A stretch of 64,000 nt of DNA from Paraburkholderia tropica (GTDB taxonomy: Bacteria; Pseudomonadota; Gammaproteobacteria; Burkholderiales; Burkholderiaceae): assembly GCF_900109265.1 (NCBI RefSeq), contig NZ_FNZM01000001.1, positions 310,001 through 374,000 on the forward strand. Reading direction: 5' to 3'. This document shows positions 37,696 to 45,915 of the stretch, piece by piece (within the stretch, counting starts at the first letter, position 1; the number at the start of each line of letters is the position of its first letter). Position numbers and translations under genes: made by a program. The notes below the pieces were generated by a model. That model was given only the letters and a program-made list of their open reading frames with translations, had not been told where the DNA came from and searched no databases.

Positions 37696-38361
37696 ATGTC
37701 GCTTCAGCTGTATCTATCGTTTCTGGCCGCCGCGCTCGTCCTCGTCTACACGCCCGGCCCCGTCAACGTGCTCACGATGAGCCAGGCCATTCACGCGGGA
37801 TGGCGGCGCGCGCTGCCCTGCGTCTGGGGCGGCACGCTCGCCGTGCTGCTGCAACTCGTGCTGACGGCGTTTTGCCTGAATTCGCTGCTGCTCATCAGTG
37901 AGCATTCACTTACGGTGCTGCGCTGGGTCGGCGCGGCGTATCTCGTCTGGCTGGGCTGCAAGCAGTGGCGCAGCCGCTCGCTCGGCGGTGCGCAGCCGCA
38001 GGCGCTGGATCAAGCGCAGACGGCGGATCAAGCGCAGACGGCGGAGCCGGCGCTCGTTTCACATCGCGATCTGTTCTGGCGCGGGTTTGCGACGTCGGGG
38101 CTCAATCCGAAGACCTTGCTGTTCTTTCCGTCGTTTTTTCCGCAGTTCATCAGCGCCGATGCGGCGTGGAGCGCCAATCGCCAGTATCTGGTGCTGGCCG
38201 CGACATTCGCGCTGCTGTTCGCGGGCGGCGTGGCGTCGATGGCGCTGTTTTCGCACCGTCTGCGAAACGTGCTGCAACGGCCGCGCCGACTCCGCGCGGT
38301 GAACCGGCTGATGGGCGGCCTGCTGGTGGGAATGGGGGCGATGATGGCCGGGCTGCGCTAG
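37696..38361 (+). CDS. LysE/RhtB-family amino-acid exporter
   Basis: A 221-residue membrane protein with about six TM helices. The N-terminal signature VYTPGPVNVLTMSQAIHAGWRRALPCVWGG (about 17-46) and the region FWRGFATSGLNPKTLLFFPSFFPQF are typical of RhtB exporters. The cytoplasmic loop carries a perfect 18-bp tandem duplication (38008-38043) encoding two copies of DQAQTA. ATG 37696 is the family start. The divergent Lrp-type regulator probably controls it. Confidence 0.92.
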   Translation: MSLQLYLSFLAAALVLVYTPGPVNVLTMSQAIHAGWRRALPCVWGGTLAVLLQLVLTAFCLNSLLLISEHSLTVLRWVGAAYLVWLGCKQWRSRSLGGAQPQALDQAQTADQAQTAEPALVSHRDLFWRGFATSGLNPKTLLFFPSFFPQFISADAAWSANRQYLVLAATFALLFAGGVASMALFSHRLRNVLQRPRRLRAVNRLMGGLLVGMGAMMAGLR

Positions 38362-38425
38362 GCGCGCGGTCGGCCCGATGCGGAAACCGGCGGGCGTTGC
38401 GCGCCGCCGGTCTTGTGAACCGCGC

Positions 38426-39610
38426 TCAGGGCGCGGAGCTGACGGCGACGCCGGATGCGCCCGATGTGCCTTGCGCGCCGTTGCCCGCCGTGGCGAACGC
38501 GGCGATGGCGTCGATCGCGCCGTTCTGCGACGCCGTCGTGGCGTCCAGCGACGAATGGTTCGAGCTGCCGTTGTTGTTCGGCGACGATGCCGCCGTGGGC
38601 GCAGCCGGCGCGCTCGCGGCGGAAGCGGCCGCTGCCGCAGCCGTTGCAGCCCCGCTGGCCGCCGACGCGCCGCTCGCGACCTTGGCCGTCGATGCCGTCG
38701 CGCTTGCAGCCGCTGTTGCCGCCGACGCAGCCGCAGGCGCCACCGGCGCCAGCAGCGTTTGCGCCGCCGCCGTCGTGGCAGCCGTGGCGCCCGGCACAGG
38801 CGCGGTATTCGTGACGACACCGGCCGCCGCCGCCGCATTCGCCGCGGCGTTGGCCGTCGCGCCGGCCACTGCGGCCTTCGGGCCCAGCACCGGCGTCGCG
38901 GGCAGCGCGGCGCTGTGCAGCGCCGCCGCACCGGTCGCCGCCGCCGCGACGGCTGCCGCGGGCGCGGCGGAACCGGCCGGAGCGGTTTCGCTCGTCGCCG
39001 CCGTCGCAGTGGTCGGCAGGATCTCGGGCGGCAGCGGCGTGACCTGGATCGCGCCGCTGGCCGGAATCGGCTCGCTCTTGGCGACCGTGCTCAGGTAATG
39101 GCTGACCAGATCGAAGAAGCGCGTGTAGAACGTGCCCGACTGGATGGTTTCGCTCGAAATCTTGACCATCTCGTCGCTGTTCGAGCGGATCGGCAGCGAA
39201 ACCGACCCCAGAATCGACAGCCCGACGCTCGCCGACGTATCGCTCTTTTTCAGCGCATAGCCGTTCTGCACGGCGTTCACGTAGACCATGCTCGAATTGC
39301 TGGCGTCGCCGGAGGTGCAGACCACGTGCACTTCCACGACGATGTGCTGGTCGCTCGTCGGCTGGAAATTCTTGGTCGCGTCGACGGTGTCGCTCTTGGC
39401 CATCGTCGTCATGTAGCCCTGGCTCAGCAGGGCGCGGCGCGACGCCTCGCAGGCGTCGGCGCTGCCGTAGGCGAAGTTGCGCGAGAACGGGCTGGGGGCG
39501 CTGCTCCACAGCTGGTCGTCCTGGAATTTAGGCTTCGCGGACGAGCACGCGCCCAGCGCGGCGGCTAGCGGAATCAGCAGAAACGGGGCAACTCGGGAAA
39601 AACGGGACAT
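38426..39610 (-). CDS. DUF2242 lipoprotein with long alanine-rich tail
   Basis: A 394-residue lipoprotein. A signal peptide ends at the lipobox LGAC (Cys22). The DUF2242-like domain spans about residues 30-190 (FQDDQLWSSAPSPFSRNFAYGS at the start, then VEVHVVCTSG). The last roughly 190 residues are extreme low complexity, mostly Ala with Thr, Pro, Ser and Val, with an Asn/Ser patch near 345. The family is common in Burkholderia with no known function. It is monocistronic, with a TetR-type palindrome 59 bp upstream of its start. Confidence 0.85.
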   Translation of the reverse strand: MSRFSRVAPFLLIPLAAALGACSSAKPKFQDDQLWSSAPSPFSRNFAYGSADACEASRRALLSQGYMTTMAKSDTVDATKNFQPTSDQHIVVEVHVVCTSGDASNSSMVYVNAVQNGYALKKSDTSASVGLSILGSVSLPIRSNSDEMVKISSETIQSGTFYTRFFDLVSHYLSTVAKSEPIPASGAIQVTPLPPEILPTTATAATSETAPAGSAAPAAAVAAAATGAAALHSAALPATPVLGPKAAVAGATANAAANAAAAAGVVTNTAPVPGATAATTAAAQTLLAPVAPAAASAATAAASATASTAKVASGASAASGAATAAAAAASAASAPAAPTAASSPNNNGSSNHSSLDATTASQNGAIDAIAAFATAGNGAQGTSGASGVAVSSAP

Positions 39611-39668
39611 ATTCGAGGGAAGCGAGACGGCAGACGTCGGACGGCAATTGTAGTTCGGTTCGGGTTTC

Positions 39669-39686
39669 TACGACCGAACGGTCGTA
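39669..39686. promoter_or_regulatory. TetR-type operator-like palindrome upstream of the DUF2242 lipoprotein
   Basis: TACGACCG-AA-CGGTCGTA is a perfect inverted repeat with 8-bp arms, 59 bp upstream of the DUF2242 ATG. The ACCG-N2-CGGT core is the form bound by many TetR-family repressors. No TetR gene is adjacent; the nearest is about 3 kb away at 36045. Confidence 0.6.
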
Positions 39687-39841
39687 TCGGGGGCGCGATC
39701 GGCAAGGCCGAAAACGGGCGAAAACGCGCGCTGGCGCCCGCCTCGACCGAGACAAAATCACGCACAAACCGAAAGTGAGCACCTACTCACTCTGCCATTC
39801 TGCGCCATCCGGACGGCAAGCGCGTGGCGAAAAAAATGGCC

Positions 39842-39877
39842 AAAAAAAACGGGCTTCCGCGCGTGGCGAAAGCCCGT
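39842..39877 (-). terminator. Intrinsic terminator of the LivK-type gene
   Basis: Read leftwards: ACGGGCTT, a 13-nt loop that can pair further, AAGCCCGT, then a run of U8. It ends the leftward binding-protein transcript about 140 bp after its stop. Confidence 0.85.
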
Positions 39878-40019
39878 GTCAACCCGACGCGCGTCCCGGC
39901 AGACGGAGAAGTGTGATCCGCCGCTGGCGCGCCGCAGCCGGGTACCGCCGGCTGTTCCCCTGGACCGTGCGACGCCGGGCCGCCCCGAGGAGCGGCGCGA
40001 GGTCGCGCGCAACGATGCG

Positions 40020-41180
40020 TTACTTCGTGCCGACCGTGGTGAGCGGTTGCCACTGACCGTTCACGACCTTGTAGACGGTCACGCCGCCGTACTTCAGGTC
40101 GCCGTACTGGTCGTAGGCGAGTTCGTTGGTCGTCACGCCCTTCATGCTGGTCGCCTTGAGCGCGGCGAGGAACACGTGCGGATCGGTCGAGTTGGCCTTC
40201 TTCATCGCGGCGATCACGGCGCGCGTGCCGTCGTAGGCGTACGGCGAGTACAGTTCGACCGGCTTGTTGAAGCGCTTCGTGTAGCGCTCGACATAGTCCT
40301 TGCCGCCCGGCATCTGTTCGAGCGGGCTGCCGCCCGACGAGGCCAGCGCGCCTTCGGCCGCCGGACCGGCGATCTTGATCAGCTCGGCCGAGTGGACCAT
40401 GTCGGGCCCGATCAGCGTGGCCTTCATGGCGAGCGACTTCATCTGCTTGAGCATCGGCGCGGCCTGGGTGTCGGCGCCGCCGTAGAAGATCGCGTCGACG
40501 TCGGCCGACTTGATGTGCGTGAGGATCGAGCGGAAGTCGACGGCCTTGTCGTTGGTGAACTCCTGCGCGACCACGGTGCCGCCCGCCGCCTTCACGGCTT
40601 TCGCGAATTCCTCGGCCACGCCCTGGCCGTAGGCCGTGCGGTCGTCCACCACGGCGAAGCGCTTGAACTTCAGATCCTTCACGACGTAGGCGCCCAGCAC
40701 GCTGCCCTGCTGCGCGTCGGACGTCACGAGACGAAAGGTCGTCGGCAGGCCCTGACGCGTGTAGGCGGGCGCCGTCGCCGTGGCGATTTCGGGGATGCCG
40801 GCCTTCGCGTAGATCGGCGCGGCCGGGATGCTGGTGCCCGAATTGAAGTGGCCGATGACGGCGGACACGCCGTCGTCGACGAGCTTCTGCGCGACCGTCG
40901 TGCCCGTGCGCGGGTCGGCCTGATCGTCGTAGGCGTCGATCACGAAATGCACCGGTTTGCCGCCGATGGTCGGGTTGGTGGCGTTTTCGTCCTCGATCGC
41001 CATCTGCACGCCGCTCTTGAAGTCGGCGCCGTAGTGGGCCTGGCCGCCGGTCAGCGGGGCGGCGAAGCCGATCTTGACGTCGGTGGCCTGGGCGAGCGCG
41101 CCGGCGCTCCAGAGGCCCGCGAGCGCGGCGATCATGACGGGTGCGCGCAGGCGCAGGCTCGGGGTGGTGTGGCGTGTCAT
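40020..41180 (-). CDS. Branched-chain amino-acid-type ABC substrate-binding protein (LivK family)
   Basis: A 386-residue periplasmic protein. A signal peptide ends near AGALAQA (about residue 32). The mature N-terminus VKIGFAAPLTGGQAHYGADFKSGVQMAIED and AVIGHFNSGTSIPAAPIYAKAGI are Peripla_BP_6 signatures. It binds leucine-type or related amino acids or amides. No livHMGF genes adjoin it, so it is an orphan binding protein using a system elsewhere. It is divergent from an FCD-GntR regulator across a region with repeated GGATACA sites. Confidence 0.94.
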   Translation of the reverse strand: MTRHTTPSLRLRAPVMIAALAGLWSAGALAQATDVKIGFAAPLTGGQAHYGADFKSGVQMAIEDENATNPTIGGKPVHFVIDAYDDQADPRTGTTVAQKLVDDGVSAVIGHFNSGTSIPAAPIYAKAGIPEIATATAPAYTRQGLPTTFRLVTSDAQQGSVLGAYVVKDLKFKRFAVVDDRTAYGQGVAEEFAKAVKAAGGTVVAQEFTNDKAVDFRSILTHIKSADVDAIFYGGADTQAAPMLKQMKSLAMKATLIGPDMVHSAELIKIAGPAAEGALASSGGSPLEQMPGGKDYVERYTKRFNKPVELYSPYAYDGTRAVIAAMKKANSTDPHVFLAALKATSMKGVTTNELAYDQYGDLKYGGVTVYKVVNGQWQPLTTVGTK

Positions 41181-41569
41181 CCTGGTTCTCTCCTCAGCGT
41201 TCTACGTTTTCATGGGCGCAGGCGGGCCCGCGCCGCGCACGGGAATGCGCGGCGTGCCGTTCTGCATAGGGGTGAATCGGTCAGCGCCCGAGCCGTCCGC
41301 AATCCGTTGCGCTCGCAACGGCTTCGGGGCGGTTCGGCGGATACGCTAAAATTGTTTGTTTTTCAGATGCTTACAACATCCCACAGGGTCTCCGGACAAG
41401 GACGCGGCAACGGCAAATCGATGGATTGACGGATACACTTGGCGGATACATTCAGCCTCATAAAGTATCCATCTTTGCTTGGATTGTATCCAATTCTGGC
41501 AGGCAAAAAAAACGACGACAACTTTTTTTCGTCGGCCTTCGTTCGGCCGGCGCAAACGCACACGAACAC
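41181..41569. other. Divergent promoter region of the LivK-type gene and GntR regulator
   Basis: 389 bp. The right half is A+T-rich and carries a cluster of GGATACA/TGTATCC elements (41431-41493), then an A-rich stretch before the GntR start. No gene is seen. Confidence 0.65.
41431..41493. promoter_or_regulatory. Cluster of four GGATACA-type elements, probable GntR operators
   Basis: GGATACA occurs at 41431-41437 and 41444-41450 (13-bp spacing); the inverse, GTATCC, is at 41465-41470 and TGTATCC at 41485-41491. The last is embedded in TTGGAT-TGT-ATCCAA (41479-41493), a perfect 6-bp-arm palindrome. The arrangement suggests cooperative dimer binding by the adjacent FCD-GntR protein. Confidence 0.65.
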
Positions 41570-42244
41570 ATGACGACAGTGCAGGGCAAGGAAGACCAGC
41601 GATCGCTGCCTCAAACCATCCGCGACCAGTTGCGCGATGAGATCCTGCGCGGCGTGCTGCCGCCGGGTGCGCAACTGCGCCAGGAAAGCCTCGCGGAGCG
41701 CTTCGGCGCGAGCCGCATTCCGGTGCGCGAGGCGCTGCGCCAGCTCGAGGCCGAAGGGCTCGTGAGCTACCAGCTCAACCGCGGCGCGGTGGTGATGGCG
41801 ATGTCGACGCGCGAGATCTGCGAGCTGCTCGACATTCGCGCCGCGCTGGAGACGTACGCGGCGAAGCTGGCGGTGCCGAACATGGTGGCCGCCGACATCG
41901 ACGTGATGAAGCGCATCCTCGCCGCCTACGACGCCTCCACCTCGCCCGCCGACTGGGCCGAGTACAACCGCCAGTTCCACCTCGCGCTGTGCGCGCCGGC
42001 GAACAACGCGCGGCTGCGCAAGATGATCGAGGAATACTGTTTGTCGACGACGAATCGCTATCCGCATCTGCGTATGTCGCTCGATACGGAAAAGGGCGAC
42101 GTGCAGCGCGATCACTACGAGATCGTCGATGCCTGCAAACGGCGCGCCGTCGACGACGTGGTCGAGCTGATCGAGCGGCACATTCTCGATACGAAGCGCG
42201 AGGTGATGGCCGCCGCGCGGATGGCGGGCTTGACCGATCAGTGA
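41570..42244 (+). CDS. GntR-family regulator, FCD (FadR) subfamily
   Basis: A 224-residue protein. The winged helix is IRDQLRDEILRGVLPPGAQLRQESLAERFGASRIPVREALRQLEAEGLVSYQLNRGAVV (about 16-75), followed by an all-helical FCD sensor (about 85-215) with Asp and His metal-type positions (DIRAALE, FHLAL, HYEIVDA, RHI). ATG 41570 removes an upstream Lys/Arg/Phe-rich segment. It is divergent from the LivK-type gene and probably controls it and itself through the GGATACA sites. Confidence 0.92.
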   Translation: MTTVQGKEDQRSLPQTIRDQLRDEILRGVLPPGAQLRQESLAERFGASRIPVREALRQLEAEGLVSYQLNRGAVVMAMSTREICELLDIRAALETYAAKLAVPNMVAADIDVMKRILAAYDASTSPADWAEYNRQFHLALCAPANNARLRKMIEEYCLSTTNRYPHLRMSLDTEKGDVQRDHYEIVDACKRRAVDDVVELIERHILDTKREVMAAARMAGLTDQ

Positions 42245-42259
42245 GCTGATCGAGTGTCA

Positions 42260-42279
42260 TTCGTTGCGAATGCAACGAA
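42260..42279. repeat. Small inverted repeat beside the gntR/permease terminator
   Basis: TTCGTTGC-GAAT-GCAACGAA, perfect 8-bp arms with a 4-nt loop, directly before the main terminator stem, giving two consecutive hairpins after the GntR stop. Confidence 0.7.
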
Positions 42280-42318
42280 AAACGGCGAGCGCCCCTGCGG
42301 GCGGCTCGCCGTTTTTTT
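42278..42318. terminator. Bidirectional intrinsic terminator between gntR and APC permease
   Basis: AAAAACGGCGAGC and GCTCGCCGTTTTT (13-bp pairing, 42278-42290 with 42304-42316) enclose a 13-nt GC loop. A7-type and U7 tracts on the two sides serve both convergent genes. Confidence 0.92.
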
Positions 42319-42366
42319 ACTTCAGCGCGTGGGGAACGCGCTGTATTTCGAGGCTTGTTTCGACGC

Positions 42367-43728
42367 TTAAACCGCCATTTCCGGCGGCGCGCGGCGGAAG
42401 CAGCGCGTGATCCAGCCGAGGTAGGCGAGGCCGAGCACGAACCAGATCACGCCGAGCACGATCGCGGTTTTTTCCAGGCTGCAGAGCAGCCAGAGGTCGG
42501 TGACCGCGCCGATCAGCGGGAACACCAGGCCGCCGAGCACGCCGAAGCCGCGCGTGCCGGCCGCGCCGCTGAAGTACTGGCGGATCACGCAGAGGTTCAC
42601 CGACGTGAACGCGAGGAACGCGCCGAAGTTGATGAACGACGTCGACGTGGCCACGTCCAGCTTCAGCGCGATCAGGCCGACGATGCCGGCGATCGCGATG
42701 TTGATGGCGGGCGTGCGGAAACGCGGGTGAATGTAGCCGAAGATCGACTTCGGCAGCACTTCGTCGCGGCCCATCGCATAGAGCAGGCGGCCGACGCTCG
42801 CCTGCGCCGAGATGCCCGAGGCGAACTGCGCGAGGATCAGGCCGGCGAGGAAGATCGTCACGAAGATGTCGCCGCCGACCTTGCGCGCGATTTCGAACGC
42901 GGCCGAGTCCGGGTCCTTGAACACGGCGCCCGGATGCGCGAGCTGCAGCGTGTACGCGGCGATCACGAAGATCGCGCCGCCCACCAGCGCGATCAGCACG
43001 ATGGCGCGCGGAATGGTCTTCTCGGGCTCGATGGTTTCTTCGGTGAGCGTCGAGACGGCGTCGAAGCCGAGGTACGAATACGCGGCGATCGCGGCGCCGG
43101 CCATCGTCGCCGAAAGCGGCACGTGCGGCTGGAAGAACGGCTGCGCGGTCAGCAGTCCGCCCGGACCCGCGGCGGCGGAGGCGTAGTGGCAGCACAGCAC
43201 GACGAACACGGCGGCGATGCCGAGCTGCACGACCATCAGCACGATGTTGAAGCGCGCGGCTAGTTCGATGCCGAGCACGTTCAGGCCGCTCGTCAGCACG
43301 ATGAACGCGACGATCCACACCCACGCCGGAATGCTCGGGAACGCCGCGCCCAGATAGGCCGCGCCGATCAGCCAGATCACCATCGGCAGGAAGAAGTAGT
43401 CGAGCAGCGTGGCCCAGCCGATCATGAAGCCCAGATGCGCGTTGAAGCTCTTGCGCGTGTACGTGTAGGCGGAGCCCGCGACCGGGAACAGACGGGCGAG
43501 CTTGCCGTAGCTGAGCGCCGTAAACACGATCGCGACGAGCGCGATCAGGTACGCGAGCGCGGCCGTGTCCTGGCTTGCGCCGGCGAGCACGCCGTAGGTG
43601 CCGTAGACGATCAGCGGCGCCATGTAGGCGAGGCCGAACAGCAGCACCGACGGCAGGCCGAGCGTGCGCTTGAGGTGCGGCTCTCTTGCGCTGTGTGCGC
43701 TTTGGGCGGGTGGCGAGGATGGCTTCAT
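42367..43728 (-). CDS. APC-family amino-acid permease
   Basis: A 453-residue membrane protein with 12 TM helices. TM1 signature LGLPSVLLFGLAYMAPLIVYGTYGVLAG, TM3 region FPVAGSAYTYTRKSFNAHLGFMIGWATLLDY and TM6 IAAYSYLGFDAVSTLTEETIEPEKTIPRAI place it in the amino-acid/polyamine/organocation superfamily, near the Burkholderia permeases often annotated as putrescine or amino-acid transporters. It is monocistronic, 258 bp from the nitrilase-family gene transcribed in the same direction. The substrate is undetermined. Confidence 0.92.
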   Translation of the reverse strand: MKPSSPPAQSAHSAREPHLKRTLGLPSVLLFGLAYMAPLIVYGTYGVLAGASQDTAALAYLIALVAIVFTALSYGKLARLFPVAGSAYTYTRKSFNAHLGFMIGWATLLDYFFLPMVIWLIGAAYLGAAFPSIPAWVWIVAFIVLTSGLNVLGIELAARFNIVLMVVQLGIAAVFVVLCCHYASAAAGPGGLLTAQPFFQPHVPLSATMAGAAIAAYSYLGFDAVSTLTEETIEPEKTIPRAIVLIALVGGAIFVIAAYTLQLAHPGAVFKDPDSAAFEIARKVGGDIFVTIFLAGLILAQFASGISAQASVGRLLYAMGRDEVLPKSIFGYIHPRFRTPAINIAIAGIVGLIALKLDVATSTSFINFGAFLAFTSVNLCVIRQYFSGAAGTRGFGVLGGLVFPLIGAVTDLWLLCSLEKTAIVLGVIWFVLGLAYLGWITRCFRRAPPEMAV

Positions 43729-43986
43729 GATGCAGGTGTCTCCGAAATGCTGCGGGTGGGTTGCAAGGATCTGCGAGTGAAGTCCAGCCGATCTCTGCGC
43801 ATGCGTGAGTGAAGCGTCCGGCTTGACGCCGCACGCATTGATTCGGGGTGCGAATCAGTGCGTGTCGCGCGCCTGACGTTGCGATGGCCGGTGTTCGGGC
43901 CACGCGTCGTTGCTTTATTTTTGGTGGTCGGCGCGGCGCGCGTGAGAATTACGCAGCCGTGCCGGAAAACGGTTTTCAGCGGTTTT

Positions 43987-44817
43987 TTACCGCGTCCGCG
44001 CGCGGATATTGAGCGAGCGGCGGCCCTGCGCGTCGTTTTCGTCGACGAGATTGAGCGCGATGCGCGCGTCGTGCAGATAGCTGTAGTGCTCGCGGCTTTG
44101 TGCGAGCAGCGCGCGATCGACGGTGACCGGCAGCACGGCGTCTTCGTGCTTGAGTTCGGCCAGCACGTCGCCGAACGGGCTGATGAGCGCCGACTCGCCG
44201 GGGAATGTGAGGTTGTCGTCGCCGTCGCCGATACGGTTCACGAGCGCCGCGAACATCTGGTTTTCCATCGCGCGCGCCACGATCGCGCGGCGGTGCACGG
44301 GCCCGAACGGATCCATGTTGCCGTTGGTGACGACCAGCATTTCGGCGCCGAGCGTGCCGACCGCGCGCGCGGTCTCGGGAAACTCGATGTCGTAGCAGAT
44401 CAGCAGGCCGACGGTCATGCCCTTGAATTCGCAGACTTCGTAGCGGTCGCCGGGCGTGAACACGCCCACGTCGGTGGCCCACAGATGCGTCTTGCGGTAT
44501 TGCAGGGCGATCTCGCCGCGCTCGTCGATCAGGACGGTGGTGTTGTAGAAGCGCTCGCCGTCACGTTCGGCGAGGCCCACGGCGACGGCCACATTGGCGT
44601 CGCGCGCGGCGTCGCGCACGCGGGTCAGCGACGGGCCGGACAGCGTCTCGGCGATGTCGCGCACGTTCTCGCGCGTGGGAAAACCGGTGAGCGTGGCTTC
44701 GGGGAACACCATGAGGTCGGTACCCGCGCGGCGCTTGCCGATGGCGTCCAGCGTGCGTTCGAGGTTGGGCGCGACGGCGCCGTCCACGAGGGGAATCTGC
44801 GCGAGTTCGAGTTGCAT
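43987..44817 (-). CDS. Carbon-nitrogen hydrolase (nitrilase superfamily amidase)
   Basis: A 276-residue enzyme with the complete catalytic triad: Glu40 in FPEATLTG, Lys109 in YRKTHLW and Cys141 in LLICYDIEFPE. Such amidases cut C-N bonds of amides or carbamoyl compounds. The start ATG 44817 (MQLELAQIP) follows GGAGACAGAC with ideal spacing; an ATG nine codons upstream lacks one. It is divergent from a LuxR-type regulator and upstream of an APC permease in the same direction, which together suggest uptake and hydrolysis of an amide (inference). Confidence 0.92.
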   Translation of the reverse strand: MQLELAQIPLVDGAVAPNLERTLDAIGKRRAGTDLMVFPEATLTGFPTRENVRDIAETLSGPSLTRVRDAARDANVAVAVGLAERDGERFYNTTVLIDERGEIALQYRKTHLWATDVGVFTPGDRYEVCEFKGMTVGLLICYDIEFPETARAVGTLGAEMLVVTNGNMDPFGPVHRRAIVARAMENQMFAALVNRIGDGDDNLTFPGESALISPFGDVLAELKHEDAVLPVTVDRALLAQSREHYSYLHDARIALNLVDENDAQGRRSLNIRARTR

Positions 44818-44961
44818 GTCTGTCTCCAAATTTGCCTCTGACAACGGGCTCGCGAGGCATTGAGCTTATAAAATGGCCGCGCGAACATCAGGAGCGGCTA
44901 TTATCACCACGTTATTTTTGTCCAGGAATTACCCAGCAGGGGTACCCTGATCGGAGGACTC

Positions 44962-45813
44962 ATGGAACCCGACTGGCAGGACCGCGCGTTCCATCATCAC
45001 ATCGCGACGCTGATCGACGCCCTCGACGGCCCCGATTTCTGGACCCGCGCGACTCGCGTGATCGAGCGCTTCGTCGCCTTCGACAACTGGGTGGCGCTCG
45101 TCTTCGTGCGCGATCGCGCGCCGCTCGTCTGCGCCGAGTCGCCGATGCCCGACGGCACCGTGGATCTCTTGTTCCGCGCGTATCTGGAGGGGATGTACCA
45201 GCTCGATCCGTTCTATATCAACGCATGCGAAAGGCCGCGCGCGGGGCTGATCACGCTCGCCGAAGTCGCGCCGGACAATTTCCGCATGACGGATTACTAC
45301 CAGCGCTATTTCAAGAGCAACATCATCGGCGACGAAGTGCAGTTCAACGTGCCGCTCGATGCGCGGCGCACGCTGATTTTTTCGCTGGGTGCAAAGCACC
45401 ATTACACGGAACGCGATGTGGCGCAGTTCGCGATGTTCGCGCCGTGGGTGATTGCGTTGATGCGCCAGCGCCTCGCGTACGAGCCGGGCGTGGCCGCCGA
45501 CGAGGCCGCGGGCGCGCCACAATCCGACGCCGTGGCGGAGCGCGCGGCGGCGGAGGTGCTCGAACTCGATTACGCCCGCCGCTTCGAAGCGGTCACGCAA
45601 CAAAGCGGACGCACGCCGCTGACCGCTCGCGAAGTCGAAGTGGTGCGGCAGAGCCTGTCGGGATTTTCGACGCGCGCGATCGCGGAGCGGCTCGAAATCT
45701 CCTTCGAAACCGTGCGGGCGCACAAGAAGCATATTTACGCGAAGCTCGGCGTCAGCTCGCAGTCGGAGCTGTTCGCGCTGTTTTACGAGCCGAACGGGCG
45801 CGAGGGCGGGTGA
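44962..45813 (+). CDS. LuxR-type (GerE HTH) transcriptional regulator
   Basis: A 283-residue protein. The C-terminal HTH is TPLTAREVEVVRQSLSGFSTRAIAERLEISFETVRAHKKHIYAKLGVSSQSELFALF (about 216-273). The N-terminal about 180 residues form a sensor resembling those of Burkholderia LuxR-family regulators that are not acyl-homoserine-lactone receptors; the conserved AHL-binding residues are not evident. GGAGGACTC precedes ATG 44962. It is divergent from the nitrilase-family gene and probably regulates it. The effector is unknown. Confidence 0.9.
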   Translation: MEPDWQDRAFHHHIATLIDALDGPDFWTRATRVIERFVAFDNWVALVFVRDRAPLVCAESPMPDGTVDLLFRAYLEGMYQLDPFYINACERPRAGLITLAEVAPDNFRMTDYYQRYFKSNIIGDEVQFNVPLDARRTLIFSLGAKHHYTERDVAQFAMFAPWVIALMRQRLAYEPGVAADEAAGAPQSDAVAERAAAEVLELDYARRFEAVTQQSGRTPLTAREVEVVRQSLSGFSTRAIAERLEISFETVRAHKKHIYAKLGVSSQSELFALFYEPNGREGG

Positions 45814-45883
45814 GCGCGCGTCGCTGCGCTGCGTGCGTCCGCGTGCTTGTTCCGACCCGCGCGCGCCCGAGCGCGTTGCGAAA

Positions 45884-45907
45884 CCCCGCGCGCCGATGAG
45901 CGCGGGG
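45884..45907 (-). terminator. Hairpin between convergent luxR-type and rubredoxin genes
   Basis: CCCCGCGC-GCCGATGA-GCGCGGGG, perfect 8-bp stem, 8 bp after the rubredoxin stop and followed leftwards by only UUU. It is likely a weak or Rho-assisted terminator. Confidence 0.5.
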
Positions 45908-45915
45908 CGCGTGCG

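Larger units (their letters stand above)
39611..40019. other. Intergenic region between the DUF2242 gene and the LivK-type gene
   Basis: 409 bp. It holds the palindrome at 39669-39686 (promoter side of the DUF2242 gene), a small inverted repeat AGTGAG-CACCTA-CTCACT near 39775 and the terminator of the binding-protein gene (39842-39877). Nothing else is recognised. Confidence 0.6.

Noticed and set aside
43963..43985. Intrinsic terminator after the nitrilase-family gene
   Set aside because: The GAAAAC-G-GTTTTC symmetry leaves too small a loop and no U tract in the leftward direction, so it is not a convincing terminator.
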